Shown here piece by piece: positions 32,501 through 43,151 of a stretch of 49,750 bases of DNA; position 1 is the first letter of the stretch, and the number at the start of each line of letters is the position of its first letter. The notes beneath the pieces are model-generated. The model was not told the DNA's origin. It searched no databases and worked only from the letters and a program-made list of their open reading frames with translations. A program made the position numbers and the translations under genes. Location of the stretch: positions 1 to 49,750 of the IMG/VR virus record IMGVR_UViG_3300044641_002729; one strand, 5' to 3'. The DNA comes from a virus.

Positions 32501-35500
32501 TTGAAAAGAAGATAAGAGAGGAAGAAGAGAAAATAGAAAGTCTGAAAGCCAAACTTCCCGCAATAGACCCTAAGAGCGATAGGTACGAATATGTAAGCAA
32601 AATAATAAAAGACAAGCAAGAGGGTTTGGAGCACGACAAATTAACGCTTGATGAATTGACTGGCAAGAATGCCAAACAGGAAGAGGCAGAGCAGCCAGTC
32701 GCAACTCCAGTCGCAGCGACTGCGGAAGAACAGCCAGCGACTGAAGAGAATACTACTCCAAAGGCAGAGGAAGAAACTACAAAAACAGTTACTGAATACA
32801 GGGGGAGTCACAAAGCACCAACTGGTAAGAACGGAGAAGGCTCTATTGATTCAATGGATAAAACATATCCAGATGATATATATTCAAGCAATGGTGCTAG
32901 GTACTATGGCTCTGGAAATACTGCAATGGACAAAAAGGCTCACGATTTGATTATAAGTCTTCGTGGTAAGCCAGATTCTTTGGTTACAGTTTATAGGGCC
33001 ATACCAAAAGGTGTTGCTGGACAGATAAATGTCGGAGACTGGGTTACTCCAATAAGAGAGTATGCAGTTGGTCACGGAGAAAGATTTGAAGAAGGATTTA
33101 ATATTTTAGAGAAAACAGTAAGAGCTGGAGATTTATTTACTGAGGGAAATAGCATTTATGAATTTGGACTTGGTGATTCAACACAAAATGATGCACAGAA
33201 ATCCGAAGCAAGTGCCAGTGAAAAGGAGATGGATAGGCAGATTGCCGAAGCAGAAAAAGCCGAGCAGTCGGCAGTTCCGCCAGTCGAAGACCCTAAAGAG
33301 GCCTGGAAAGAACATAATGAAAACCAGGAAGCAAATACTCCAATAATCTCAACGCCATCTACCGATGCCATACCTGCTGCAGCTAAGGATGGAAAAAGAT
33401 ATAAAAACTTCTCAGCATCAATAACCGTCAAAGACGGCAAGATTAAGTTCGGTGGAAGAGGGCAAATCACTACCACGATAAATGATTTTGACGAACAGTG
33501 GCAGACGCTCATACGCTCGTATGCTTCAGACGAAGCAGAACCCATGCGTAGCGGTGCATACCCAGCTTTCTTTGATAATGCAAGTGCTGGAGGCCCTGGA
33601 AGTTGGATTACATCGGCAATGCCAATGACAAATGGAAACTTCTTGATATACGAAGTTAATCCTTATGGAAAGAAGCCAGAAGGTAATGCGGCAAACAGAA
33701 CGGTTAGACTGTTTAGATATGTTGTCAATTCAAGCGGAAATCAGCTCCTTCAGCCGTTTGAGGTCGGTAAGTTTGAACTCACTGGGTTCAAGTCAAACGA
33801 CGGAAAGTATGCAATACCTGCATTGCTACACGCCATGCTAGTTGCCGCTGACGACTATACAAAGTCGAAGTCAATGTCTGTGGAAGATGTCCTTGAAGTG
33901 AGCGGTGGAAGAACTCCTCTTACTGGAATCATAGACTCACAGCTTCGTGACTATGAAGACAATCAGATAGCACCAGTCGGAATTAGGTCAAGAATGGAAG
34001 AGTTTAATTCACTTCCACTCGGACTGTCTATAAACAATGCAATCATTGTTTTCATGGCAGACCCCACAAACAATGACAATGCGAAGGTTCTTGCCTATGA
34101 GCTTGAAAACAATGGCAACCTGGGCAAAGACATGGCTAGAAAGTTTGTCAGAGATATCATTGACGCACAGGGCGGAGACCAGTCAATGATTAACTTCAAT
34201 GTCGTCAGAAAGCCAGAAGACGATATGTTGTACCCAGAGAGGGTGGAATCTGGACTCAACAAGAGAACTGCAAAGATATTTGAGGAGTGGCTTAAGCGTG
34301 GAAGAAAAGCACTTGTTACTGAGGTTGGAACGGATGACCCAAAGACTGGACTTCCAATGCCAAAGGAAATACAGAAGCCAGGAACAAATCCACAGGGTAA
34401 GCCATGGACAAAGATTAAGAAAAAGGCTGACGGTTCTACAGATTATGACGCTGATGGAAACCCACTTACCGAACCCTGGATGGTTCCAAATCCGAAGAGA
34501 TGGCTCATAGAATATCCAGAATTTGTAACAGAGGAAACATTCCATGTAAAAGACAAGGACGGAAAAACAAAGTTTAAGCCAATGCCATACCAGGTTCGTG
34601 GCATGAACGCTGCACTTGGAAGATTCTTGAACGGCTCAAGTCCAGTCAAGACTGGCGAGGTTGCAAGAGCGTTCCTCAACATGGACGCACCTGGTCTCGG
34701 AAAGACAATACAGATTCTTGGAACCGCAAAAATGTGGCACGAGAAAATGAAGGAATGGACAAAAGACCCAAATAGCCCATGGTATGGAAAGCCAGCCAAG
34801 GTTCTTGTTGTTTCTCAGAACAGAACAATTCTTAAGAATGCATTCGGTGGTGACGCTGAAAAAATGGGTCTCGACCTTGGTGGTGAATTTGTAGACATGG
34901 GTGGAGGACATATTAAGTTTGTCCCGAAGAAGACAAGCGGCACAGAAGAAGGAGGCCTTTCTATTGACGGTGATGAATCGTGGATAGATTTTGCAACATA
35001 TAGCGACATTAAGCCACAGATGGAAGAAGTTCCAGTTTGGATTGATGCAGAGAAGAAGGTTCCAAAGATGGTTCCAAAGTATGTCATGAATGATGGTGAG
35101 ATAGTTATCGGTGCAGATGGACAGCCGATGATTGAACAGGAGTCGGACGGAAAGGGCGGAACAAGAGATAGAATGGTTCAAGCTGTTGAAGAGATACCAA
35201 ACGGTCCGCCCAAGAAGGGTGCTGGAGAGTGGGGACTAGTCATATTTGACGAGTGTCATAACATGAAAAACATGGATTCTGGCCGCTCACAGGCTGGTCA
35301 TGACCTATTCATACGCTCACAGCATGTCATGCTTGCAACTGGCACGCCAATAGACAAGCCGCACCTGCTCGGTTACTTCATTGCGATGGTTCTGGATGTT
35401 TCGCTTCACGAAATAGCACCAGAGCTTCAGATGAAGGTGCAAGGCTCAAAGATGTCAAAGACAAGAAAGGCAAAAGGATTTACTGCACAAGACTTTAGAG

Positions 35501-38500
35501 ACTCGCTTTCAATTGAACACTGGGGCAAGCTGTCCAAGGAAAAGCAGCAGGAAGTATTCCTTCTTGCTTTGCTTGGCATCAGAAGAATTAGAGATAGAGC
35601 TGGAAGCCTTGGAAGACTTATAAGAAGAGGAAAGGGATTCTTCGGAATACCAGACCTTTGGTTTGATTGCACCGACTCCATGACCCCAGAAGCTAGGGAC
35701 ATGATAGTCAAGCATGAGATATGGTGGGCTGCTACAATTGCCGCCACGCCTCCCGCATCAAGAAGAAACAAGATTGGAGAAAAGCTGATGGAAAGCAAGA
35801 GGCTTGCAGCTTGTATAAAGCTCGGAGTTCCTAATACTAACTTCAACTCAACCGATGAGCCAAAGGGTGCCCTGCGAATTGCTCTTAACGAGCTTAAGGC
35901 TGGAAGAAAGGTAATAATAACTGTCGATACTACGAACGAAGACGGAACCATAGACCCAACTCTTAAGAGCAAGTTTAAGGGTCTTGTCGGTCAAGACGGA
36001 AGACCCACTACTTATGACAGTGAATTTACAATGCTCAAGTCTTACTTAGATAAGGCTGGAATAAAGTACGGGACAATAGTTGGTGCTGACGCAAAGGGAA
36101 GACAGAAGAGCATAGCAGACTTCCAGAAAAATAACATGGATGTTCCAGTCATAATCATGACGATAGCATCTGGTGGAACAGGACTCAGCTTGCAGGACTT
36201 GTTTAATGTATATAGAGAATGGGGTTACGACAGAAAGACTGGCTCACCCAATATTCAGCTTGGTGAAGAGTATGACGCATCTATCGGCAAGAAGCCGTCA
36301 GAAGGCAGAAAGTTCGTTTCTGGAGCTGGAAAAGAAGGTCTTCTTCCGCCACTCCCCACATCAACTACTGGAGACAGAGCAAGGCGTTACCTTGGCATGG
36401 TTGCCACTGAGGGAACATCATATGACAAGCCACTTCCTACGGACAGCCATCCGAGAAGCATGATAATAGTCTCAGCCCCATGGGGAGGTGACTCCGTTGA
36501 GCAGGTTATAGGAAGAGCTGACAGAATGAATACCACTACACCAACAAGAGTGTTTTGGATGACCACAGAAATAGCATCTGGGGATAAGCGTCTTATAGAG
36601 CTAGTCAGAGCAAAGATAGCAACGCTTGAATCAATGATTCAGTACGGTGACGATTTGGATGCACTTATTGCTGGAGGAATAGAAGCAGAAGGCGTTAAGT
36701 CGCCTATCGCCCAGGCCGCTGAAAGCGGACAGAGCAAGAAGCTTCCCAAGGATGCCGCAACAAGGCTGGCAAAAACAGCACTTGAGGCTGCACTTACTGG
36801 AGAGCAGACGGTCAAGGAAAACAATGAATCTAAGATTGCAGAGGTTCTTGGGGAAGACCCAGAACTCAGCATTCCAGCCAACAAGAGAAAGGTTCAGAGA
36901 TGGAGAAGTGCCGTCAAGAAAGCATCAGCTTCAATAGACTCAATAAAGGTTGCCCTCAAGGAACTCGATGACGGAACACTTGACCCGTATTCTGTAGACC
37001 CGAGCAAGATTAAGGAGTGGCTGCAGAGCAGAGGCCTGTCTCCTAGCGGTGAGAACGAAGACGGTTCAGACATTGACATAGAGGAGGACCCAGAAGGTGA
37101 CAGCATGAACAACTTGTTTAAGAACATAATAAACAAGAATGTCATAACCAACTCCAATGGTGTTGCTATGATAAAGGCACCTGGAAACACCAAGGGCTCA
37201 AGAAATAGGCTGAATAATATCATACAGAATTTGTATGGACTTCAGTCTGGAATAGTCCCGGAAACAGCAAGGCCAGAGGTCACAGAGGAAGTTAACAAAA
37301 TTATAAACGCCATAGTAAGACCATACAGGGCTGCATATGCAAATGGTGAGATAAACTCACGAAGATTTGCCGCCATGCTTGGCTTCGCAAGGGATATAGC
37401 CTGGAGACTCAAGGACTATAGCATCAATTCTGTATACGCATCTACGAACGAAGAGGCGATGAAGAAGGCAGAGCTTGGTGCTGCTGGTGCGATTAACATA
37501 TCGGCCAGGGAACTGATGACCCTCATATTCAGCGAAAAGGTATCCATGTCGCTGTATGGAAACAAAACAACGCTTACTGCAAAGTCTGCAATGTACACGA
37601 CATTCCACGAAATTGGACATGCCTTGATGCGTATGATACCAGACGACATAAAGGTCGGAATGATTAAGGAACTTGAAGCCGCAAGAGCAGCTTGGTTCGC
37701 AAGTCTCCCAGAAGGAGATGTCAGAAAGGCACTCTCTATGCCAGAGCACGACTGGCACTACACGGCTGGCATGAGAAACTTCTCATTCTCAAGGGAGAAT
37801 GTAACTGGATACCCGATAGGAAAAGAGTTTAGCCCGTCATCAAAAACATATGAGGGGATGGCATACTCTGGTAACTCAAAGACAAAGAGAGGCCGAGGAA
37901 CTGGTGCAAACTTCTTTGCGTCAGCTATGGTTTCCCTCGCTCTTGCAAGGTTTGCCGAAGACCCGAATGGACTGGGGAATTCATCAAAGGCGAATAAACT
38001 GAGAGAAGCTGCTGAAGTTGAGTACAGTGGAGTCGGACGGCCAGGTCAGCTTGGATTTAAGGCTGGAAGCGGACCGATTGCTCCGTTCATGGCACTGTTC
38101 AACCTTGGGGTTGGATATAACTTGAACGAACTGATGTATAAATCTAAGGCACCAGTCGTTGAAATATGGACAACAAAGACATCTGACCCAGCTTCACCAT
38201 ATGAGATAAGCAAGTCATCTGGTTCACTTTCCGCTGGAGTAATCCACAAGATGATTCAGAATGGTGAAGGATTTATAACCACTGACCCAGACAATGCGAG
38301 CAATGCAAAGATTACAACAATCCTTCCAAATGGTAAAGTACAAGTTACCATAATAAACGCAAAGGCTTACCTTACCGCACTCTCGGATGAATACCTTGAG
38401 CTTGTCAAGGGTCAGTCTGAGGGTGGAAAACTAACCGCACTTGCAGACGGAAACATACTGAAGGAATTCATATATGGTTCAACTGGTATTGACCACCTCA

Positions 38501-41500
38501 GACAAAGCCAAAACATAAGAAGAATATCATCTGGTACGGCTGAAAATAGAATCTACAGACTTACAAGCCTTGACGAGTGGCTTGCTGAAAATACCGCAGC
38601 TTACTGCAGAGACTACTACATGCTAGGCAACTACAGCGAGGAAGTTTCCATGACTGGTGACATCGTTGCGTCACTCTTTGTGCATGCATCATCTGGCGGT
38701 GACTCAAGACTTACTAGAAGAATAATATCTGGCATATTCCAGAACACGATACCAGAGTCAAAGGATGCATCGGAAAGCGGGACTGAATACTATAGAAGAT
38801 ACGGTGACGATAATGATAAAGCATTGAGAACTGGAAATCAGCAGTCTGGCTCAACATCTCCTCCTATGATTAATAAAAACATTCTACCCAAGGGTATGAG
38901 TGTAGCAGAGGATTCAATATTGAAGAGCGGAAGAGGAGCCACATTCAGTGCTTCATCCGTTAAGACGGTCAAGGAATGGGTATACAACTTAACCCAGCTT
39001 AGGGACTGGGCTATAGAGAGTGCTGCTGGTGCCGTTCCATCAATGAAAAAAATCGCAAACGCAGTGGCAAAGATAAAGTCAATGCGTTCCGAAACAAAGT
39101 CAATGCTCAAGGCACCGCTAACATACGGTGGTGAAGGTCTTGTCGGGACACTGATTGGACAGATAGAGCAGATAGCCAGAATAACAGACAACGATATGAT
39201 AAGAGACCTCGGTAAGAGGCTTTACAATAGACCAGATACTGGAGAGGTCAGCAGAAATACATTCACTGAAGACATGACCGTCTATAGAAACTATTGGCAG
39301 CATGTCTTTGATTCAATAGTCAAAAAGCACCTTGGTGAAACGATAGACAGGTCATCTGAGTCAAGAGACAGACTCTTGTCGCTCAAGAAAGCTTTTGACA
39401 TTTCTGGCAAGACAGCAACACCAAAGCAAGAATTCGTTGATAAGCTTGCTGAATATGTACTAAATGTACTGCACCCAGAGTTCAACAAGATGAGAAGGTC
39501 TCTCATGGAGGCAAAGGCTTATGCGGCTGAAGATAAGTGGGATAAGCTTCCAGCAGACCTTAAGGAATATCTTGATTCGATTGGAATACAAATACCACAA
39601 AAGCTTGGTATTCTTGCTACCATGATGTTGCAGGAAGAGGCACAGGCGAAACTTGATGCTGGCAAGTACGGCAAGGGTAGCAAGTATGACAATATAAAGT
39701 TTGGAAGAGAAGCAGACGAATACCTTGGAGATTACTTTGAAGAAGGAACAATAGACAAGCTGATGATGGATGTGGGAAGATGCATGTCTATCCCAAGGAG
39801 CATGCCAAACTATGAAAGCTATGTGAAGTCAAAGTTCTCAAAGGAGGTTATAGATTGTGCCCATGATTTGACTGAAAACTGGGCGAAGCCGTACAGAAAG
39901 TGGGCAGATTCGATGGGTGAAGGAATAGACGACTGGGGTACATCGTGGAGACCAAGAGTCATGGACTCAGATTCCATTCATGGAGTCAGAGACGGAGTGA
40001 GAAACAGGTCCGACTCGTTCATACTTAAGGCTGCAAGCACTATATACAAAGACAACAAGCACCAGAGAATATTGCTTCCAGTGTCATTTAAGAAGTTCTT
40101 TGAAGACAATAACTACTTCATTGAGTACGGAGCAAATAGCGAAGATGTAAACCCGTCAAAAACAAAACTTGGAATAAACCAGGCTTATAGACTGGCCGAG
40201 GAATGGAGAAGGGAATTCTCGGCAAAAAATTTGAATAAATATCTGACAGAAAGAATTAAAGCAGTGCTTATGACTGCAGGTATGTCTGAAGAAAAAGACA
40301 TAACTCATCTTGATGATTTCGGATTTGATGTTGACATAAAGCCAATAATCATGACCCCAGTTTATCCTACTCCAGAAACAGGACTGAAGGTCGTTACAAC
40401 AAAGGCAATAAGCATAGCTGTTGCCCTCCGTGCTTACAAGAGACTGCTAGAGACAGTCACCAGTGCCGATGTCGGTGGTGCGTTGACTGGAGAGAAAGAG
40501 ATGATTGACAGGGCAATCGAGAGACTTGACGAGCAGCACAACAGAAAGTTCCTTGAGAATAATCTCACACAAATTGACGCATTCAATCTGGCAAGACAGT
40601 TCTCAGACAGGGTTTTGCATAAGGCAATGGGGCTTGCTTCATCTGGGAACGGATACGCTGACATATTTGGTGGACAATACGGAGACTTGAATAAGGCGGA
40701 CAGCCAAAAGCAGAGACTCATGGAGTGTGAGTTTGCCGATAGCATACTCGGAGAGTTTTACACGAACGATGTTCGTATATTTGGAAAGCACTATAATGAA
40801 AGCGTAACAAAGTCCATAATCATAAGGCACCACATTCCAGAAAAGTTCTGGAACTCGCTCCAGAAGTCGGTTGTTTCAAATCCAAATTCGACACATTATT
40901 GGCCCGACATTTGCTGGACAGTCAGAAGAATAACGGAAAGCGACCAAGAAGAGTCATCAAGTGGTCTCGTTAATTCGATGCTTACCCTTGCGGCACATTC
41001 ATTGTTCATGACCGCAACATCAGCTCTGCAGTTTGCAGAACCGCTCGTGTTCGGTACTGTCTTCAAGCAAAAAAACTTTGCGGCATCTGCCGTAGAGTCA
41101 GCGAAGGCCTCTGGTGGAAACCTAAGAATGGTCCTCGTATCAATAGCAAACTCGCTGGCAAGCGTGTCAACTCAGCTTGCTACACTCGGACAGTATGAAG
41201 CAAAGTATTTCCCTGGACTCAAAAAGATGTCAATGGAAGATGAGTTTTTCACAAGACTTGCAAGAAGAATTGGAATAGTCCAAAGCAAGTATCTTGAGAA
41301 TCTCGACACGAGCACTGCCGACAAGCGTGGTCTGGCACAGAGAATGTCAGACAGAGCACTTCAAAGATTCCATTATTCTGGAAGCGGATTAACTGCTGTC
41401 ACGGACTCGTCAAGAGTTGCCGTTATGAAATCAACGATAATGGCACTTGAGCAGATGGCTGATGAAATCGTAACCAAAACAAGAGCAAAGAATGCCAACG

Positions 41501-42768
41501 GAATGTGGGTTAGAGGTGAAGAGCTGTCCGTGCTTTCTCCGAATGAAATAATGATGATGAGAAACATGGGCGTGGTTGAGGGTGAAATGTCAAGATTTCT
41601 TGAGTTTTGCCTGTCATACAGAGCGTCTATAACTGGAGACTATTCAACCATGTCACCACAGATGATGGAAGATTTGATTGAAACAGAGACCCAGATGCTT
41701 CCCCGTTTCAAAAAATTTCCACAGGGAAGAAGAAGTGCATCTGAAATAGCCAGCGACAACAGAGTTAAGGCTACATACTTTAATGCTCTGGCAAGAATCA
41801 ACTTCATGACCGTGCAGGTCAGCTCAAGGGCAACCGAACAGAGAACGAGAGCCGCAATATCAAGATTAACATCTGCTAGTACGGCAAGAACCATATTCTT
41901 CCTTTCTCACTACGGTTCTTCCCTTTCAAGAAATGTGCTCCTTCCTGCCGCAAGAGTGGCGAAGTCAATGTTCCAAGGAAAGCAGAGCCAGTTTGCAGCA
42001 ACCCCTGGAAGGCATGATGCTGCATTAAGACTTAACAATCTTCCGCCTGGAACATACATAACCAATACGGCAAACCCATACGCTGGATACAGGAATGCTG
42101 CTGGTGCACTTGCGTCAATCACGGCAGTTTTTGCTCTCATGGTTGCCGCAAACTACGAAATAAGACACCTCCGCAGCCAAATCAGAAAGAACCCATCAAT
42201 ATACATCATTGATGAGCCGACAAACTCGGTAAAGATTGCCGCTGCCATAGACTCTGCTGGCGGACTTGGAAATGTGTCCCTTCCGTTGAACCTGGTTCTT
42301 GGCGGCATTAGATACAACCGCTCTGCCTCCCAGATGGTGGCTGGTGCATACCCAGGAAAGGTGTTCCAGACGGCTGACGATGTAAGAAATGCCTATTCTC
42401 CCAACAATAGAAACTCTCCCAACACACCGACTGCTGAACGAAGAGTCGCTGGTGACATATACGATGTTGCGTTCATACCAATAGCAACACAGGCATTTAC
42501 CTACATACTTCCAAGGACTAATGTCGGTGATATGTTTAATTTTGCAGCCGTACAAGCCATGTCACACCCAGGAGCCAAGGAAGCATTTAAGCGTGCCTGG
42601 CCTGGCTCTGGTGAGGCTGTTCCACGAAGAAAATCTGAGCTTGACTCGATGTACAACGAGGGAAAGATAACATTCTCTATGTATATGAGTGCATTAAGAC
42701 AAAGAAAAGAATGGGAAGCCGCAAACCCAACAAAGACAGATGCAATAGGCGAAAGGGAGCGTAGATGA
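29512..42768 (+). CDS. giant polyvalent virion protein (ART-like, SNF2 helicase, zinc peptidase)
   Basis: A protein of 4,418 residues, over a quarter of the genome. In order: a Gly/Ala hydrophobic stretch (~87-140); Thr/Pro/Gly low complexity (~397-547); a charged coiled coil (~982-1017); an ADP-ribosyltransferase-like part (~1095-1217: VTVYRAIPKG, then GDWVTPIREYAVGHG); an SNF2/DEAD-type helicase (~1690-2340) with DAPGLGKT (~1725), DECH (~1913), ASGGTGLSLQ (~2218) and IGRADRMN (~2333); and a metallopeptidase with HEIGH (H2699, E2700, H2703) and a likely third ligand in EWLAENTA (E3026). Near ~3820 and ~4196-4215 hydrophobic helices occur. Such polyvalent proteins are injected with DNA to counter host defences. 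This fits its place after the ejection genes but is inference. TTGCGTCANTC occurs at 38666 and 42110. Confidence 0.8.
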   Translation: MSQEPGSYSGEPGNNIFEEIQKSGSTSSPSQQYITQERALADISPQTGATPSGSVSFGGNAYGARTSPYMETAGSQGFQEFTGAAGNAAIKTAAVLPAFTLGAAPIAAYGAGAGLGGFGSAVLGFTGGGALATGVGMGYDSLVGPGGLQGQQQYQRMDESGATLAGEIAPLLGAMVPYGAGSWNLPNIGAGAIAGGINAVAREGVYNPQATPGETLGTVGLDAAMGAGFGAMRPTMLGHALAQPGINAGLNNPLYRGVIKNTFFEGANSPMVRDGSMNGVPLSQPGGSATAYDPISGTGRVSYRNADGSIRTANYTNLEGQAAKLSGAQTVGMPYAGREAPDFYASTYNKPNVGPNLQNEGPIDVEATQGGPSPRLKAPNWGEAGDVGKPNGRGPVFGQDAQAPGPRTQPTPVAEQGPAPTTGETQTPSTGGAPKQIGETPTQTTGSTPAEVISGTENPPATTGGGAAAPTAGEVGRPVQTAERPPVWTPPPVVGGGTSPIATTGTTAEAGTTDVATPTGSVGKPSAGAAGGEGTTTTGTKPTGGLAESVVSIPGDSLAPGIPDRKKDATREDILAGTRGMDEASYGVEASFTNDERKQHFDNRAKHLLTADPKTLNEKDIRDRATIVGSAKPSVPSTNATYTGPKLPSFVAAGIAAGKTIDEVFENVPETQKQEFSGWVRDYKIWMDSISHDNKSPAEIATTSTPQSIANQNAAIADAGYMPKDNQITTDIAAGGQVVAISDYNNATYDKAQLNHDEGTYIRHPQTKKVVSVQMPNGSVNHYEVAGPLFVNGLARDASGNIISDDPVSMYEASVSGKPTQVGTPTVLQFTPNAATSVTPIEASRLLPKHTNKIPAQKPVRQPQVSAPVEPVAAAPAAPARTSTATVAPSAGASVATPTTTSTPAPQASSKPKGTVDSNGHTRTQNDDGTYEIRGKRFVITTSTNSDGETVVRTRWTERAMGGTIFKDETETMKAFEKLNSHEEAANKILKKFTQIVEKKIREEEEKIESLKAKLPAIDPKSDRYEYVSKIIKDKQEGLEHDKLTLDELTGKNAKQEEAEQPVATPVAATAEEQPATEENTTPKAEEETTKTVTEYRGSHKAPTGKNGEGSIDSMDKTYPDDIYSSNGARYYGSGNTAMDKKAHDLIISLRGKPDSLVTVYRAIPKGVAGQINVGDWVTPIREYAVGHGERFEEGFNILEKTVRAGDLFTEGNSIYEFGLGDSTQNDAQKSEASASEKEMDRQIAEAEKAEQSAVPPVEDPKEAWKEHNENQEANTPIISTPSTDAIPAAAKDGKRYKNFSASITVKDGKIKFGGRGQITTTINDFDEQWQTLIRSYASDEAEPMRSGAYPAFFDNASAGGPGSWITSAMPMTNGNFLIYEVNPYGKKPEGNAANRTVRLFRYVVNSSGNQLLQPFEVGKFELTGFKSNDGKYAIPALLHAMLVAADDYTKSKSMSVEDVLEVSGGRTPLTGIIDSQLRDYEDNQIAPVGIRSRMEEFNSLPLGLSINNAIIVFMADPTNNDNAKVLAYELENNGNLGKDMARKFVRDIIDAQGGDQSMINFNVVRKPEDDMLYPERVESGLNKRTAKIFEEWLKRGRKALVTEVGTDDPKTGLPMPKEIQKPGTNPQGKPWTKIKKKADGSTDYDADGNPLTEPWMVPNPKRWLIEYPEFVTEETFHVKDKDGKTKFKPMPYQVRGMNAALGRFLNGSSPVKTGEVARAFLNMDAPGLGKTIQILGTAKMWHEKMKEWTKDPNSPWYGKPAKVLVVSQNRTILKNAFGGDAEKMGLDLGGEFVDMGGGHIKFVPKKTSGTEEGGLSIDGDESWIDFATYSDIKPQMEEVPVWIDAEKKVPKMVPKYVMNDGEIVIGADGQPMIEQESDGKGGTRDRMVQAVEEIPNGPPKKGAGEWGLVIFDECHNMKNMDSGRSQAGHDLFIRSQHVMLATGTPIDKPHLLGYFIAMVLDVSLHEIAPELQMKVQGSKMSKTRKAKGFTAQDFRDSLSIEHWGKLSKEKQQEVFLLALLGIRRIRDRAGSLGRLIRRGKGFFGIPDLWFDCTDSMTPEARDMIVKHEIWWAATIAATPPASRRNKIGEKLMESKRLAACIKLGVPNTNFNSTDEPKGALRIALNELKAGRKVIITVDTTNEDGTIDPTLKSKFKGLVGQDGRPTTYDSEFTMLKSYLDKAGIKYGTIVGADAKGRQKSIADFQKNNMDVPVIIMTIASGGTGLSLQDLFNVYREWGYDRKTGSPNIQLGEEYDASIGKKPSEGRKFVSGAGKEGLLPPLPTSTTGDRARRYLGMVATEGTSYDKPLPTDSHPRSMIIVSAPWGGDSVEQVIGRADRMNTTTPTRVFWMTTEIASGDKRLIELVRAKIATLESMIQYGDDLDALIAGGIEAEGVKSPIAQAAESGQSKKLPKDAATRLAKTALEAALTGEQTVKENNESKIAEVLGEDPELSIPANKRKVQRWRSAVKKASASIDSIKVALKELDDGTLDPYSVDPSKIKEWLQSRGLSPSGENEDGSDIDIEEDPEGDSMNNLFKNIINKNVITNSNGVAMIKAPGNTKGSRNRLNNIIQNLYGLQSGIVPETARPEVTEEVNKIINAIVRPYRAAYANGEINSRRFAAMLGFARDIAWRLKDYSINSVYASTNEEAMKKAELGAAGAINISARELMTLIFSEKVSMSLYGNKTTLTAKSAMYTTFHEIGHALMRMIPDDIKVGMIKELEAARAAWFASLPEGDVRKALSMPEHDWHYTAGMRNFSFSRENVTGYPIGKEFSPSSKTYEGMAYSGNSKTKRGRGTGANFFASAMVSLALARFAEDPNGLGNSSKANKLREAAEVEYSGVGRPGQLGFKAGSGPIAPFMALFNLGVGYNLNELMYKSKAPVVEIWTTKTSDPASPYEISKSSGSLSAGVIHKMIQNGEGFITTDPDNASNAKITTILPNGKVQVTIINAKAYLTALSDEYLELVKGQSEGGKLTALADGNILKEFIYGSTGIDHLRQSQNIRRISSGTAENRIYRLTSLDEWLAENTAAYCRDYYMLGNYSEEVSMTGDIVASLFVHASSGGDSRLTRRIISGIFQNTIPESKDASESGTEYYRRYGDDNDKALRTGNQQSGSTSPPMINKNILPKGMSVAEDSILKSGRGATFSASSVKTVKEWVYNLTQLRDWAIESAAGAVPSMKKIANAVAKIKSMRSETKSMLKAPLTYGGEGLVGTLIGQIEQIARITDNDMIRDLGKRLYNRPDTGEVSRNTFTEDMTVYRNYWQHVFDSIVKKHLGETIDRSSESRDRLLSLKKAFDISGKTATPKQEFVDKLAEYVLNVLHPEFNKMRRSLMEAKAYAAEDKWDKLPADLKEYLDSIGIQIPQKLGILATMMLQEEAQAKLDAGKYGKGSKYDNIKFGREADEYLGDYFEEGTIDKLMMDVGRCMSIPRSMPNYESYVKSKFSKEVIDCAHDLTENWAKPYRKWADSMGEGIDDWGTSWRPRVMDSDSIHGVRDGVRNRSDSFILKAASTIYKDNKHQRILLPVSFKKFFEDNNYFIEYGANSEDVNPSKTKLGINQAYRLAEEWRREFSAKNLNKYLTERIKAVLMTAGMSEEKDITHLDDFGFDVDIKPIIMTPVYPTPETGLKVVTTKAISIAVALRAYKRLLETVTSADVGGALTGEKEMIDRAIERLDEQHNRKFLENNLTQIDAFNLARQFSDRVLHKAMGLASSGNGYADIFGGQYGDLNKADSQKQRLMECEFADSILGEFYTNDVRIFGKHYNESVTKSIIIRHHIPEKFWNSLQKSVVSNPNSTHYWPDICWTVRRITESDQEESSSGLVNSMLTLAAHSLFMTATSALQFAEPLVFGTVFKQKNFAASAVESAKASGGNLRMVLVSIANSLASVSTQLATLGQYEAKYFPGLKKMSMEDEFFTRLARRIGIVQSKYLENLDTSTADKRGLAQRMSDRALQRFHYSGSGLTAVTDSSRVAVMKSTIMALEQMADEIVTKTRAKNANGMWVRGEELSVLSPNEIMMMRNMGVVEGEMSRFLEFCLSYRASITGDYSTMSPQMMEDLIETETQMLPRFKKFPQGRRSASEIASDNRVKATYFNALARINFMTVQVSSRATEQRTRAAISRLTSASTARTIFFLSHYGSSLSRNVLLPAARVAKSMFQGKQSQFAATPGRHDAALRLNNLPPGTYITNTANPYAGYRNAAGALASITAVFALMVAANYEIRHLRSQIRKNPSIYIIDEPTNSVKIAAAIDSAGGLGNVSLPLNLVLGGIRYNRSASQMVAGAYPGKVFQTADDVRNAYSPNNRNSPNTPTAERRVAGDIYDVAFIPIATQAFTYILPRTNVGDMFNFAAVQAMSHPGAKEAFKRAWPGSGEAVPRRKSELDSMYNEGKITFSMYMSALRQRKEWEAANPTKTDAIGERERR

Positions 42769-43151
42769 GTTCGTCCCTTGCCTGGAGGCGTAAAAGCGGC
42801 CATGACAGGTGGCTGTGGAACATATGCAAGGCAAGGGCTACAAGAAATGGTGTTGACTTTAACATAGAAATAGGTGATATTATAATACCAAAGAGATGCC
42901 CAGTGCTAGGTCTACCGCTAAAGATGAACAGCGGAACTCCGAGAGACGACTCTGCAACAATAGACAGAATAAACCCAAACAAAGGATACATAAAAGGAAA
43001 CATAGTAGTAATATCACACAGGGCTAATAAGATAAAATCAAACGCATCTTGCGCTGAAATATACAAAACATATAAATGGCTTAAAAAATTAAATGAAAAA
43101 TATACTAAAAAATATAAAGGAATTCTTAACATCCTTGAAGGAGAAAGCTAA
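42765..43151 (+). CDS. HNH / His-Me finger type endonuclease-like protein
   Basis: A protein of 128 residues. The segments RCPVLGLPL (~44-52), ATIDRINPNKGYIKGNIVVI (~65-84) and ANKIKS (~88) match a common phage family whose DRI, GYxxGN and xNKxKS positions form the His-Me finger active site. A role in packaging or DNA processing is usual for such genes. It overlaps the giant gene by ATGA. The C-terminal 30 residues are Lys/Tyr-rich, and the spanin candidate starts inside this gene, 59 bases before its end. Confidence 0.7.
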   Translation: MSSSLAWRRKSGHDRWLWNICKARATRNGVDFNIEIGDIIIPKRCPVLGLPLKMNSGTPRDDSATIDRINPNKGYIKGNIVVISHRANKIKSNASCAEIYKTYKWLKKLNEKYTKKYKGILNILEGES

